This document shows positions 9,101 through 16,580 of a DNA stretch of 20,795 bases, piece by piece. This DNA comes from JBCCTX01 sp964468435 (GTDB lineage: Bacteria > Bacteroidota > Bacteroidia > J057), in NCBI GenBank assembly GCA_964468435.1, contig CAYXVE010000073.1, forward strand, positions 1-20,795, in the 5' to 3' direction. The notes beneath the pieces are model-generated. The model was not told the origin of the DNA, searched no databases, and saw only the letters and a list, made by a program, of their open reading frames with translations. The translations under genes were made by a program, and so were the position numbers. The first letter of the stretch is position 1. The number at the start of each line of letters is the position of its first letter.

Positions 9101-9245
9101 GATCGCCCTGATAGCTAAAAATCACCTTGCTGCCATCGGGGGTTAAGGAAGGATATGTCATAAAATGTGCCTGGGAAACTTGAGAAAAATAGGGTAAGGG
9201 AAGTGAAATAAACAAAAGGTATGTAAAAAATCGTATGTATTTCAT
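6102..9245 (-). CDS. Tricorn-like S41 family serine peptidase, exported
   Basis: A 1047-residue homologue of the Tricorn protease, which trims oligopeptides. A signal peptide (about residues 1-20, ending LPYFSQ) sends it to the periplasm or outside. Next come beta-propeller repeats of the TolB/WD type from about 25 to 520, with recurring YPSLTPDG, PRISPDGQW, PYFSPDDQY and PYWSPDGKY blades. A low-complexity acidic linker (about 537-565) leads to a second propeller-like part. The helical C1 segment lies at about 670-735, a PDZ domain at about 752-835 (IQPGDVLVSVNGSPV), and the S41 core at about 840-1020. Catalytic residues by family analogy: Ser735-His736 (NTSHYGFY), nucleophile Ser953 (NEQSLSDAEM) and Glu1009 (NLEKIGVSPDIE). 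Asp954 next to the nucleophile matches the residue that favours basic P1 side chains in archaeal Tricorn. The frame extends to a TTG at 9299, but the ATG at 9245 directly precedes the signal peptide. All key residues seem intact, so it should be active. Confidence 0.93.
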   Translation of the reverse strand: MKYIRFFTYLLFISLPLPYFSQVSQAHFMTYPSLTPDGSKVIFSYQGDLWKVDNDGGQAYRLTAMEGEETRPRISPDGQWIAFSASPSGQMDVYIMPYEGGAIRRLTWHESLDEVESWSWDSEKIYFCSNRANRFSSYEVSREGGTPVRLFDHYFHTTHNLMPHPDGRLFFNETWESKNFINRKGYKGPYNPDIKSYHPETGEYVKYTDFDGKDFGVTIDLEGNIYFISTEFNGAYNLYQLEGTNPTRLTDFNTSVMYPAVSANGNRMVFVKDYQLYLYDVSSGNSEKLDIRVPLHDPIGYEKDFNTSGKISHFDIAPDNKKIAFVSRGELFVSDIKGRFIRQIPTSVQGRVDEVHWLKDNRRILFSQTRGGYLNWYVIYADSLGEEIAITQERKNNRALTLNSDRTQAAYLSGRNEVRLMDLESLDYRTLLEDEIWALNESDPYFSPDDQYVVFTAYRNFEQDILMHHLKRKETINLTETALTETDPYWSPDGKYLYFTADRKQPNYPYGPQNPNLYRLPLQRYDQSYRSQKYDELFVEKENEKDTEITSQTDKDSINVQIDTEQLLMRWESIGPSFGFQGNPVVIRKQEKTYVLFTSNHDEGKTALWKMTLEDFEKNKTEKVDGINEGSFLLRGAKDKWYIMSGGNIYTLDLDGAKAAKIDLKFEFQRKLKDEFTQMFDEVWANVEENFYDGDFHGVDWANMRKKYAEYLPFINTREELRQLIGDMLGELNTSHYGFYSNGDEEDTYYDTRTLATGIIFEEEAPYQVKRIIQGSSADKVEVDIQPGDVLVSVNGSPVDKAENRERYFTTSTSQKELKMTFKRGSDKHEVLIHPQTYREVSNLLYDEWEIQCQQYVDKQTSQRVAYVHMKNMGRGELDRFMIDMTSEAHRKEAAIIDLRYNTGGNVHDEVLRFLSQRPYLKWKYRDGAFTLQSNFGPAAKPLVLLINEQSLSDAEMTAGGFKALGLGTIIGMPTYRWIIFTTGKELVDGSFYRLPSWGCYTLEGENLEKIGVSPDIELPNTFKNRINGEDPQLQRAIDEIMDRLED

Positions 9246-9270
9246 AGTTAAAAGGATTAAGGTAATAATA

Positions 9271-9300
9271 CAAATTAAGTAAAAGACAACTATTGTCAAA
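9271..9300 (-). promoter_or_regulatory. Probable Bacteroidota-type promoter of the protease gene
   Basis: On the - strand TTTG (9300-9297) is followed after 19 bases by TAATTTG (9277-9271). This matches the phylum's TTTG / TAnnTTTG pattern except that one n is missing. Transcription would start near 9264, about 20 bases before the ATG. A GACAA-CTA-TTGTC inverted repeat fills part of the spacer. Confidence 0.45.
9285..9297. promoter_or_regulatory. Small palindrome inside the promoter spacer
   Basis: GACAA and TTGTC flank a 3-base centre. Lying between the two putative promoter elements, it is placed where a repressor would block polymerase. No regulator gene is present in the window, and a 5-bp half-site can occur by chance. 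Confidence 0.25.
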
Positions 9301-9350
9301 TAGCATAAACGCTACTAGATACCTATTACCTTATCTATTGGCATAATCAC

Positions 9351-9380
9351 AAAAAGGGCAGGAGATCTCTCCCCTGCCCT
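9351..9380 (-). terminator. Intrinsic terminator of the second SusC/SusD operon
   Basis: AGGGCAGG (9355-9362) pairs perfectly with CCTGCCCT (9373-9380) around a 10-base loop. Read on the - strand the hairpin is followed by a run of T (9355-9351). It lies about 80 bases after the SusD stop and before the protease promoter, separating the two transcription units. Confidence 0.8.
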
Positions 9381-9457
9381 ATGATATAAGTATGGTAGAT
9401 TTAAGTCAGCTCACTACCACGGACGATACGCTCAATCCCACAGCTCCCCAATACTGC

Positions 9458-10840
9458 TTAATAGCCAGGATTCTGTGTAAACCCTGTAGGGTTATTGTAA
9501 ATCAGTACCTGTGAATTGGGTATGGGGAACAACAGATCGTTGTTGTCGATGGAGATGTCGATGGCTGCCATAGCCTCAATTGCGCGACCCGTGCGAAGCA
9601 AGTCATACCATCTGTGACCTTCCAGGGGAAGCTCCAGGCGGCGCTCTAGTAACACAGCATCGCGAAAAGCACTCTGAGAGGACAATTCATCCGCTGTGTA
9701 GGCAGTGGCTCCAGCACGTGTTCTCACCTGATTGAGTAAATCCAATGCTTCACCACCTGCCTGAAAGCCTTGTTCGTTCAATGCTTCAGCCAGCATTAGC
9801 AGGATATCCGCATAACGCAATGCGGGAAAATCTGTACCCACAGTACCAGCAGGAGACAATGCCTCAAAATACTTCGTAGGAACAACCGTAGCGGTACCTT
9901 CAGGATTAACCAGTTCAATCAGGACTCTGCGCTGATCGCCTTCGGGATAGATCTCCCGGAACCCAGGCTGAATCATATCACCGATACCAGAGCTATAAAA
10001 CAGTCCATGATCTTCTTGTGGATTTTCTGCCGTAAATATTACAGCAAACAGTATCTCAGCATTGTATTCGTTGGCTGGATCAAACACATCAGCTACATTT
10101 GGCATCAGTTCAAACTGTCCTGAATTGACCACTGCACGCAGTGCAGTGATCGCTTCATTATATTTTTGATCTGTCAGATAAACTTTACCCAGCAATCCGT
10201 TGGCTGCCCCAGAAGTAACACGTCCTGTCTCAGAAACGGGATAAGATGCAGGCAGATTTGCCGCAGCAAACTGAAGATCAGCCTCGATAGCAGCATATAC
10301 TTCTGAGGTAGCATTGCGAACATGCTCTCTGGAATCCTCCGTATTGTCAGCCGTGAGTACCAGGGGCACATCCCCCCAAAGCTGTACAGCATGGAAATAC
10401 GACAACGCACGGATGAATCTCACTTCAGCCTTATATCGCTCTCTCAGGGTATTGTCCATGTCTACCTCGTCGATGTTATCCAAAACAATGTTACAGCGGT
10501 AGATCGCCTGATACAGACGCTGCCATACATCTTCAATGATTTCATTGGCAGATCCTGCCAGGAAAACATCTATATTAAAACGGATACCTGAGCTGGCTGA
10601 TGGGTCATTATCAAAAGCATTATCTGCACGATATTCTGTCAGGTCCTGCAGATCGCGCCCTCCGTAGAGGTCTCCACTTTGGAGTGTAGAATATGCAGCA
10701 TTCACTGCATTCAGGATATCACTTTCATTCTGAAAGAAATCAGCTACGTTGGGCGACGAGATGGGCGTCAGCTCTAGAAAATCCTCTTCACATGAGCTGA
10801 ACAGTATGAGGGTGAAAGCTAATAAGATTATTCTTTTCAT
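9458..10840 (-). CDS. SusD/RagB-type surface lipoprotein (canonical)
   Basis: A 460-residue SusD-like lipoprotein, expected to sit on the outer face of the outer membrane as the substrate-binding lid of the SusC barrel encoded upstream. The signal peptide ends in LILFSSC with the lipidated Cys at residue 17. The Cys is followed by EED, an acidic stretch like the lipoprotein export signals of this phylum. The classical family signatures are present: FFQNESDILNAVNAAYS (about 35-51), RFIRALSYFHAVQLWGDVPLV, the TPR-like YADILLMLAEALNEQG, and ERRLELPLEGHRWYDLLRTGRA near the C terminus. The reading frame could begin six bases earlier at a TTG, but the ATG at 10840 gives the better signal peptide. 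Twenty bases separate it from the SusC stop, so the two form one operon. The binding residues are not predictable, so the ligand is unknown. Confidence 0.93.
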   Translation of the reverse strand: MKRIILLAFTLILFSSCEEDFLELTPISSPNVADFFQNESDILNAVNAAYSTLQSGDLYGGRDLQDLTEYRADNAFDNDPSASSGIRFNIDVFLAGSANEIIEDVWQRLYQAIYRCNIVLDNIDEVDMDNTLRERYKAEVRFIRALSYFHAVQLWGDVPLVLTADNTEDSREHVRNATSEVYAAIEADLQFAAANLPASYPVSETGRVTSGAANGLLGKVYLTDQKYNEAITALRAVVNSGQFELMPNVADVFDPANEYNAEILFAVIFTAENPQEDHGLFYSSGIGDMIQPGFREIYPEGDQRRVLIELVNPEGTATVVPTKYFEALSPAGTVGTDFPALRYADILLMLAEALNEQGFQAGGEALDLLNQVRTRAGATAYTADELSSQSAFRDAVLLERRLELPLEGHRWYDLLRTGRAIEAMAAIDISIDNNDLLFPIPNSQVLIYNNPTGFTQNPGY

Positions 10841-10860
10841 GATCAATATAGTTGTGATGA

Positions 10861-13800
10861 TTAAAATGATAGGTTAAGCCCCAGTGTATAAATTCTGGCA
10901 AGTGGATAGGATGCATAGTCTTCTCCAGAACTCAATGCATTGTCTGGACGCGCATTTACTTCTGGATTGTATCCGAGATAGTCTGTGAAAGTAAATGGGT
11001 TCTGGACCGTAAAGTTTACTCTCAGGTTGCTGATCTTAATCTGTTCCAGCAAGGCGCGCGGAAAAGAATACCCCAGGGTGATGTTGCGGATACGTAGATA
11101 AGTACCGTCTTCCAGGTGCCAGTTGGATGTCTGACCATTTGATCCAGTCTGAAGTCTATTGGCGCGGTTGGTTTGTCCATCTCCAGGCTCAGATTCAGAA
11201 CGCCAGCGGTTCAATGTGCCGCGCATGAGGTTCATGTTACCTTCCTGGTTGTAGATATAGCGGCGGAAGAGGTGAAGAATCTCATGGCCATAGGCTCCCT
11301 GCATCGCTACGTTGAAGTCAAAACCTTTGTAGTCCAGGTTTACATTTGCACCATAGATAAACTCTGGTTGATAGCTACCCTGAATTTCGCGATCATTTGC
11401 AAAGTTGATCACACCATCTCCATCCAGATCCAGAAACTTGAGGTCGCCAGGACGTGCATTCCCTACACTGGGATTATTGTCGATCTCAGCCTGATTCATG
11501 AATACTCCATCATATACGGGGTTGTAATACGAACCGATTGTTTCGCCAGGTGTAGTGATCCACTGAGCAGAACCTGTACCACCTCCTACAATGATTTGGG
11601 GTACATTGTCAGCCAGGCTGATTACTTCATTCTGGTTGGTTGAGAAATTACCTGAGATAGCCCATCCGAATTCGCTCTTGCGATTCTGTACCGTCAGCGT
11701 AGCTTCAAAACCCTTGTTGTTTACCTCACCGATATTGCGAAGCTCTGTGGTAAATCCAGAGGACATAGGTACGGGTACATTCAACAGCAGATCTTCTGTG
11801 TCAGCATTATAATAGTCAAGTTCCAGATAAACTGCATCATTAAACAAGCCCAGATCGATACCTATATCGATCATAGTTGTCTTCTCCCAACTCAAGTCAT
11901 CATTAGAGGGTGTGCTAGGAGCCAGTCCCGGAGCAAGCTGGTTGCCGCCGAGGACATAATCAGTAAAACCAAGCAGACCAATAGATCCATAGTTGGGAAT
12001 CTGGAAGTTGCCGGTCTGACCATAGCTGGCGCGTAACTTCAGGTTGCTGATCAGATCAGACTCACTCAGGAATTCTTCACCTGAAATTCTCCATCCTGCC
12101 GACGCAGACGGAAAATAGCCCCATTTATTGTTGGCACCAAATCTTGAGGAACCATCAGCACGTATGGCTGCTGAAAGGTAGTATTTATTGTCATAGTTGT
12201 ATTGCACGCGTCCCAGGGCAGAAAGTAGCGACCATTCCTCCTGGAAAGATCCCCCACCAGTTACCTGACCTGCATTCAATGTCTGAACCAAATCATTGGG
12301 GAAATTTGTTGCAAATAGTTGATTGTTCTTGAAGGTCTCTTTCTGTGCTGAGAATCCCCCCACGGCAGATATGTTATTTTTCCCAAATGCGGCCGTGTAG
12401 TTCAACAGGTTTTCCACCAACCAGTTGTAAGAAAAGCGTGAACGCGAGATACCGATCGGCACACGTGGACCAGACCTTCCTCGCTGTTCTACATATGAGG
12501 GCCAATAGTAATCACGCTGGAAGCTATTGAGGTCTGTACCTAAATTCAATCTGTAAGACAGGTTATCCAGTATGCTGTATTCAGCATATATATTACCCAA
12601 CAATCTCAACTGATCCATGTTATCATCAATTTCATTGGCCAATGCGACAGGATTCACAGCATCTGTCATGGCATATCCCCAGGCATTACCTCCGAAATTG
12701 TAAGAACCGTCTTCGTTATATACAGGATGAATTGGTGAAATGTGCAAAGCAACACCGACCACACCGTGATCCCACCAGGGGCCTTCTGAGTTTACTAGAT
12801 CGTGTTGAGTAAAAGTAGGGTTGATATTCAAGCCCACTTTGAGCTTACCAGAAGTAAGGTCCATATTGAACCGGCCGCTGTATCGCTGGAATCCGGAGCT
12901 GATTACAATGCCTTCCTGGTCCATGTATTCACCTGAAGCATAGTAACGGAAGTTCTGAGTACCTCCTGAAATGGATACAGTATGACTCTGGATAGCAGCT
13001 GTACGGAAAATCTCATCCTGCCAGTCGGTATCTGTCAATCCCTGTACACCATCCAAATAAGGCTGCACCTCTGGCGGAATCAGTGCTGCGGGCTGACCTG
13101 GAAGATTAGCTTCTCGTGTAGCATTGTCATCCGATGGACTTCCATCGGGGAAGCGGTCCAGGTAAGTATTAGTTTTTCCTTCAAAATTCATCTCCGCCCA
13201 CTCGTAAGCATTCAGCATATCAAAGCGGTTTGTGGTTTCCTGGAATCCGTAGTATCCATTATAGTTAATGGTAGGTTTTCCAACCGTTCCTTTCTTGGTA
13301 GTGATCAATACCACACCATTTGAACCACGGGAACCATAGATAGCTGCTGCTGAAGCATCTTTCAGTACCTGTATGGATTCAATATCAGCAGGATTCAGGG
13401 TACTCAGTACGTTGATAGGTTGTTCAACGTAGAGCCCTGTACCCGTATCGATATCACCTGTTGCGCGGTTGTTGTCGTTCGAGATAGGTATTCCATCGAT
13501 CACATACAAGGGATCATTACCAGCGGTAATAGACCCTACTCCCCGTACACGAATCGATATCCCTGCACCTGGAGAGCCAGAAGTCTGTAAGACCTGTACA
13601 CCAGCCATTTTTCCTACCAGTGCCTGATCAAAAGAATTGACAGGCTGATTCCGGATATCAATGGCATCTACAGTAGCTACCGCAGTAGTCAGGTCCTGCT
13701 TTTTCTGCTGACCGTAACCGATTACTACCACATCGCCTAACTGTAATGGATCTGAAGCCAGTTCAATGGTAAAGTTGGTCTGATCACCTATCACAATCTC

Positions 13801-14073
13801 CTGTGGCCGGTATCCCAGATAAGAAACGACTAGCACTTCAGCGTTATCAGGAGCATTTAGGGTGAATTCTCCATTTTCGTTGGCTAATGTACCGACATTG
13901 GTACCTTTGACTAGAATAGTGGCTCCAGGCATGGGTTCGCCTGTTCCAGCTTCTGTAACTGTACCTGTCAAAATTTTCTCCCAGTTGTCTGATCCCAGAA
14001 CAGGGCTGGAGAGAATTCCCAACAAGCAGACCATCAAGGCTGTCCATACAAAACTCAATCCTTTGTGTTTCAT
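10861..14073 (-). CDS. SusC/RagA-type TonB-dependent outer-membrane transporter (canonical)
   Basis: A 1070-residue SusC-class receptor, paired with the SusD gene downstream. A signal peptide (residues 1-27, ending SSPVLG) is followed by the carboxypeptidase-D-like regulatory domain at about 34-105 (GTVTEAGTGEPMPGATILVK). Next come the VVVIGYGQQKKQDLT linker (114-128) and the plug at about 125-262, with the family hallmarks RVRGVGS, PLYVIDGIPI and LKDASAAAIYGSRGSNG ending in VLITTKKG. The remainder is a barrel and the last residue is Phe (LGLNLSF). No N-terminal secretin/STN-type domain precedes the regulatory domain, so it is not the kind that signals directly to an anti-sigma factor. The frame extends to a TTG at 14100, but the ATG at 14073 starts the signal peptide. 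Substrate could be oligosaccharide or peptide; the neighbouring exported peptidase gives a slight hint toward peptides (inference). Confidence 0.95.
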   Translation of the reverse strand: MKHKGLSFVWTALMVCLLGILSSPVLGSDNWEKILTGTVTEAGTGEPMPGATILVKGTNVGTLANENGEFTLNAPDNAEVLVVSYLGYRPQEIVIGDQTNFTIELASDPLQLGDVVVIGYGQQKKQDLTTAVATVDAIDIRNQPVNSFDQALVGKMAGVQVLQTSGSPGAGISIRVRGVGSITAGNDPLYVIDGIPISNDNNRATGDIDTGTGLYVEQPINVLSTLNPADIESIQVLKDASAAAIYGSRGSNGVVLITTKKGTVGKPTINYNGYYGFQETTNRFDMLNAYEWAEMNFEGKTNTYLDRFPDGSPSDDNATREANLPGQPAALIPPEVQPYLDGVQGLTDTDWQDEIFRTAAIQSHTVSISGGTQNFRYYASGEYMDQEGIVISSGFQRYSGRFNMDLTSGKLKVGLNINPTFTQHDLVNSEGPWWDHGVVGVALHISPIHPVYNEDGSYNFGGNAWGYAMTDAVNPVALANEIDDNMDQLRLLGNIYAEYSILDNLSYRLNLGTDLNSFQRDYYWPSYVEQRGRSGPRVPIGISRSRFSYNWLVENLLNYTAAFGKNNISAVGGFSAQKETFKNNQLFATNFPNDLVQTLNAGQVTGGGSFQEEWSLLSALGRVQYNYDNKYYLSAAIRADGSSRFGANNKWGYFPSASAGWRISGEEFLSESDLISNLKLRASYGQTGNFQIPNYGSIGLLGFTDYVLGGNQLAPGLAPSTPSNDDLSWEKTTMIDIGIDLGLFNDAVYLELDYYNADTEDLLLNVPVPMSSGFTTELRNIGEVNNKGFEATLTVQNRKSEFGWAISGNFSTNQNEVISLADNVPQIIVGGGTGSAQWITTPGETIGSYYNPVYDGVFMNQAEIDNNPSVGNARPGDLKFLDLDGDGVINFANDREIQGSYQPEFIYGANVNLDYKGFDFNVAMQGAYGHEILHLFRRYIYNQEGNMNLMRGTLNRWRSESEPGDGQTNRANRLQTGSNGQTSNWHLEDGTYLRIRNITLGYSFPRALLEQIKISNLRVNFTVQNPFTFTDYLGYNPEVNARPDNALSSGEDYASYPLARIYTLGLNLSF

Positions 14074-14192
14074 TATGATAGTTAGTTTGGTTAAAAACAA
14101 TAAAATTCATCGGAAATGTAGAACAGGCCTGTATCGTCAATTGAGTTTAATAGTTAAATTTTTATTATCAAATAATGAACATTATATCAAAA

Positions 14193-14210
14193 TGTAACTT
14201 TACTGTAACT
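14193..14210. repeat. Direct repeat TGTAACT, 11-bp period
   Basis: Two exact TGTAACT copies start 11 bases apart, placing them on the same helix face. They lie 120 bases before the SusC start and 204 bases before the start of the 702-residue protein gene. Regulatory meaning is inferred from spacing only. Confidence 0.3.
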
Positions 14211-14291
14211 GGTATATTAATTTTCTGGCAAACAATAAATGTTCACAATAGCTTCACATGTAATTCAAATACCGATTTGATTGATTTTAAT

Positions 14292-14320
14292 TCATCTAAG
14301 TAAAATATTAGCTCATCTAA
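14292..14320. repeat. Direct repeat TCATCTAA, 21-bp period
   Basis: Two exact TCATCTAA copies start 21 bases apart (two helical turns), about 95 bases before the + strand gene. Such spacing is typical of tandem sites for dimeric response regulators, but eight bases is short evidence. Confidence 0.3.
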
Positions 14321-14413
14321 AGGAATTTTCTCGCCCCATCCGTGTAATGCATGTACCAACTGCTGAAAATTTAGACAACAGCAGTATTACTCCCAATCCA
14401 TAAGTATTATACC

Positions 14414-16522
14414 ATGAATGATGACATTAAAAATTCCGTTAATCAGCCGCTGGGCCATGGTGAAGAGGCATGTTTTAAAGAAAGATCGCTCTTCAAAGGC
14501 CTTTTACTGACTAATCCCAATTATTTTGGGAACCTTGAGAAAAGTGAATTGCAACCTGTCCTGCAGATCGTAGGAGATACCTATTATGAAGAACTTGCCT
14601 GTGTAGGATACTATCCGCAGCAAAAATACCTCGAAGCGGTGGTCTACACTTATCAATCATCAGGATACGGTACAGGTGTGTGTGGCAGTGGAACTTCCGA
14701 ATATGTGAGATTCTATCTTTCATACGATGACGGTTCGTCCTGGGAAGATCAGGGGCTTACCAGTTTTCGAGCATATAATATTCCTTTTGATGACGACACT
14801 GAACGGAGCAGACTGGAATATGCCGTGTCTTTGAAAGTAGATCCCCGTAGGCGGTTTTGCTTTTCCAGTCCTCTGATCCAGGTTAGAGCGGTCCTATCCT
14901 GGAATTTCCCCCCACCTCCCAATGATCCTAACTGGAACCCGGTATGGGGTAACGTCAAGGACGCAGTGATACAGGTAGAACCCTATCGCCTGATTCCATT
15001 CCCATTGTTCCTGGGAGAGGCCAACCTACAGCTTCCTGGTCAACTTACTGAAATTATTGATCCCAGCACTGAGATCAAAACCCAACTCAAGCCTTCCAAC
15101 ATCACAGATCTGGCTAACATTTACCAGGAAAAAGAAGTGCCCATTAGCCGTTTTGCCTACAATCACTTATCCTCTTTTATTGCAGAAAACACTACAGCAA
15201 CGCTAAATCAGATCAAATTCCTGATTCCAGGAATTGAGATCACACCTGAGATTATCGATGATCTGGTGACCCAGACCGATGGTGATACCAGTTTTGAGGA
15301 GCTCAAGTGCATCGGCCTGGATCCTAATACCCCCAATACGCTCGTGGGTATTTTGAAAATCAAAAAAAATAGTGGGTTCTCAGGGGGACCTTGTACCGAG
15401 GGTAGCAAAGAATATGTAACCTTCTGGGGAGATTTTAACAGCAATGGGACCTTTGAAACCTGCCTGGGAACGGCATCTGTACAGGTGTATGACATGGACA
15501 TACCTGATGAAGGTGTATATTACGCAGTTCGTCTGCCAGTGGATTTGAGCCGCTATCAGGAAGTTTGCACCGAGGGACCTACCTTGATTCGTATCCGTGC
15601 AATTCTTTCCTGGCAAGTCCCTGCCCCCTGCTTCAATCCAGATTATATTCCAAGATGGGGTAACCGAGAAGAAACCGCTATTCATATCTCTCCACTGCAA
15701 TCTGCTCCTGCTGGTAAGATCGCGATCATCGGTGGTATACCAGTTCAGCACATCGACAATGTGACTGGCGTTACTACTTCTACTGCAATATTCGCCACCA
15801 ACAATCTGCAGCCAGATAGCTTGGGGAGACCTTGCCCATTTGGAAGACGAGTGAGCATCCATGGAGCTCCACTGCCAGGCCAATCATACAAGATCGAGGT
15901 TATTGCCGAAGGTACAAGTGCGCCGATACCCATTGTGGAAGATCTCATCGTAACCAATGCATCGGGAGTAACATCTACCCATCGTGCCGATCCTGTAACA
16001 GGGCGATTTGATTACCTCCCATTTGAACAGAATATCAACGGATTACTGGGTCTATGGATTAGTGAGGGCAATAAAAAGTGGCTCGTTAGATTGACCACTT
16101 ACAACGCAACAGGTATTCCTACGGGTATAGATTTACACTACATTCAATTGAAAAACAATGGGCCAGAAGCATCAATTGAGATCACAACGGGCTCAGGAGA
16201 TTGCGGTAAGTTCTCTGTTGGTACATTGCTAGAGGGTAGATTCGTAGCAAGGGATGATGTATTGTCTACTTCTTACCTCAACGGGTACAACCTGTCCGTA
16301 GAGCCCAATGTCAATGGTAAAGGTGTAGGTGAACCTGTTCCTAAGGAAGGATTGTTCAATACGGCTCCTGCACCAGGTGATAACTGGAAATTGGATACCA
16401 AAGATATGAAATCCTGCGGATATATCATCAAGGTCAGAGCGATCGACCGTACGATTATAAACAGCCAGAGAGTAGGACTTGAGGCAGCGGATAGTGCCGG
16501 ATTCTGTCTGGAGGAAGAATAG
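14414..16522 (+). CDS. Uncharacterised 702-residue protein with an internal domain duplication
   Basis: I cannot assign a function. The protein has no signal peptide or membrane helix, so it is either cytoplasmic or leaves by a non-Sec route. Residues about 54-190 and 290-427 are two copies of one domain of about 137 residues. Shared marks are YEELAC.G against FEELKC.G, SGYGTGVCGSGTSEYVRF against SGFSGGPCTEGSKEYVTF, a ...YAVSLKVD against YAVRLPVD strand, VRAVLSWNFPPPP against IRAILSWQVPAPC, then PVWGN against PRWGN and a closing IQVEP or IHISP. Cys positions are conserved between copies. The linker (about 195-285) is mostly helical. The C-terminal part (430-702) looks like beta-sandwich material and ends CGYIIKVRAIDRTIINS...GFCLEEE. 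I have a memory of similar single-copy domains in uncharacterised proteins of many bacteria, but I cannot name a family. It stands alone, with its own leader and terminator, so its partner is not evident. Confidence 0.85.
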   Translation: MNDDIKNSVNQPLGHGEEACFKERSLFKGLLLTNPNYFGNLEKSELQPVLQIVGDTYYEELACVGYYPQQKYLEAVVYTYQSSGYGTGVCGSGTSEYVRFYLSYDDGSSWEDQGLTSFRAYNIPFDDDTERSRLEYAVSLKVDPRRRFCFSSPLIQVRAVLSWNFPPPPNDPNWNPVWGNVKDAVIQVEPYRLIPFPLFLGEANLQLPGQLTEIIDPSTEIKTQLKPSNITDLANIYQEKEVPISRFAYNHLSSFIAENTTATLNQIKFLIPGIEITPEIIDDLVTQTDGDTSFEELKCIGLDPNTPNTLVGILKIKKNSGFSGGPCTEGSKEYVTFWGDFNSNGTFETCLGTASVQVYDMDIPDEGVYYAVRLPVDLSRYQEVCTEGPTLIRIRAILSWQVPAPCFNPDYIPRWGNREETAIHISPLQSAPAGKIAIIGGIPVQHIDNVTGVTTSTAIFATNNLQPDSLGRPCPFGRRVSIHGAPLPGQSYKIEVIAEGTSAPIPIVEDLIVTNASGVTSTHRADPVTGRFDYLPFEQNINGLLGLWISEGNKKWLVRLTTYNATGIPTGIDLHYIQLKNNGPEASIEITTGSGDCGKFSVGTLLEGRFVARDDVLSTSYLNGYNLSVEPNVNGKGVGEPVPKEGLFNTAPAPGDNWKLDTKDMKSCGYIIKVRAIDRTIINSQRVGLEAADSAGFCLEEE

Positions 16523-16535
16523 CAGTTTTTTTCAT

Positions 16536-16568
16536 GTAGGGGAAGTCTCAAAAATCGACTTCCCCTAC
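16536..16568 (+). terminator. Intrinsic terminator after the 702-residue protein gene
   Basis: A perfect 12-bp stem (GTAGGGGAAGTC at 16536-16547, GACTTCCCCTAC at 16557-16568) encloses a 9-base loop (TCAAAAATC) and is followed by a T-run at 16574-16578. It starts 14 bases after the stop codon. Its central 23 bases differ from those of the terminator at 5293-5329 at only two loop positions. Confidence 0.9.
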
Positions 16569-16580
16569 TTGGGTTTTTAT

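Larger units (their letters stand above)
14074..14413. promoter_or_regulatory. Divergent regulatory region
   Basis: This AT-rich 340-base gap serves the SusC gene leftward and the 702-residue protein gene rightward. I found no good TTTG / TAnnTTTG promoter on either strand; TAACTTTA at 14195-14202 on + is a one-mismatch -7 candidate with no clear -33 partner. Two pairs of short direct repeats are present: TGTAACT at 14193-14199 and 14204-14210 (11-bp period), and TCATCTAA at 14292-14299 and 14313-14320 (21-bp period). Both periods are close to whole helical turns and could be regulator sites. No RNA gene or further small coding frame stands out. Confidence 0.45.

Noticed and set aside
14074..14100. 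Longer N terminus for the second SusC from the TTG at 14100
   Set aside because: The ATG at 14073 starts a standard signal peptide; the extra nine residues add nothing.
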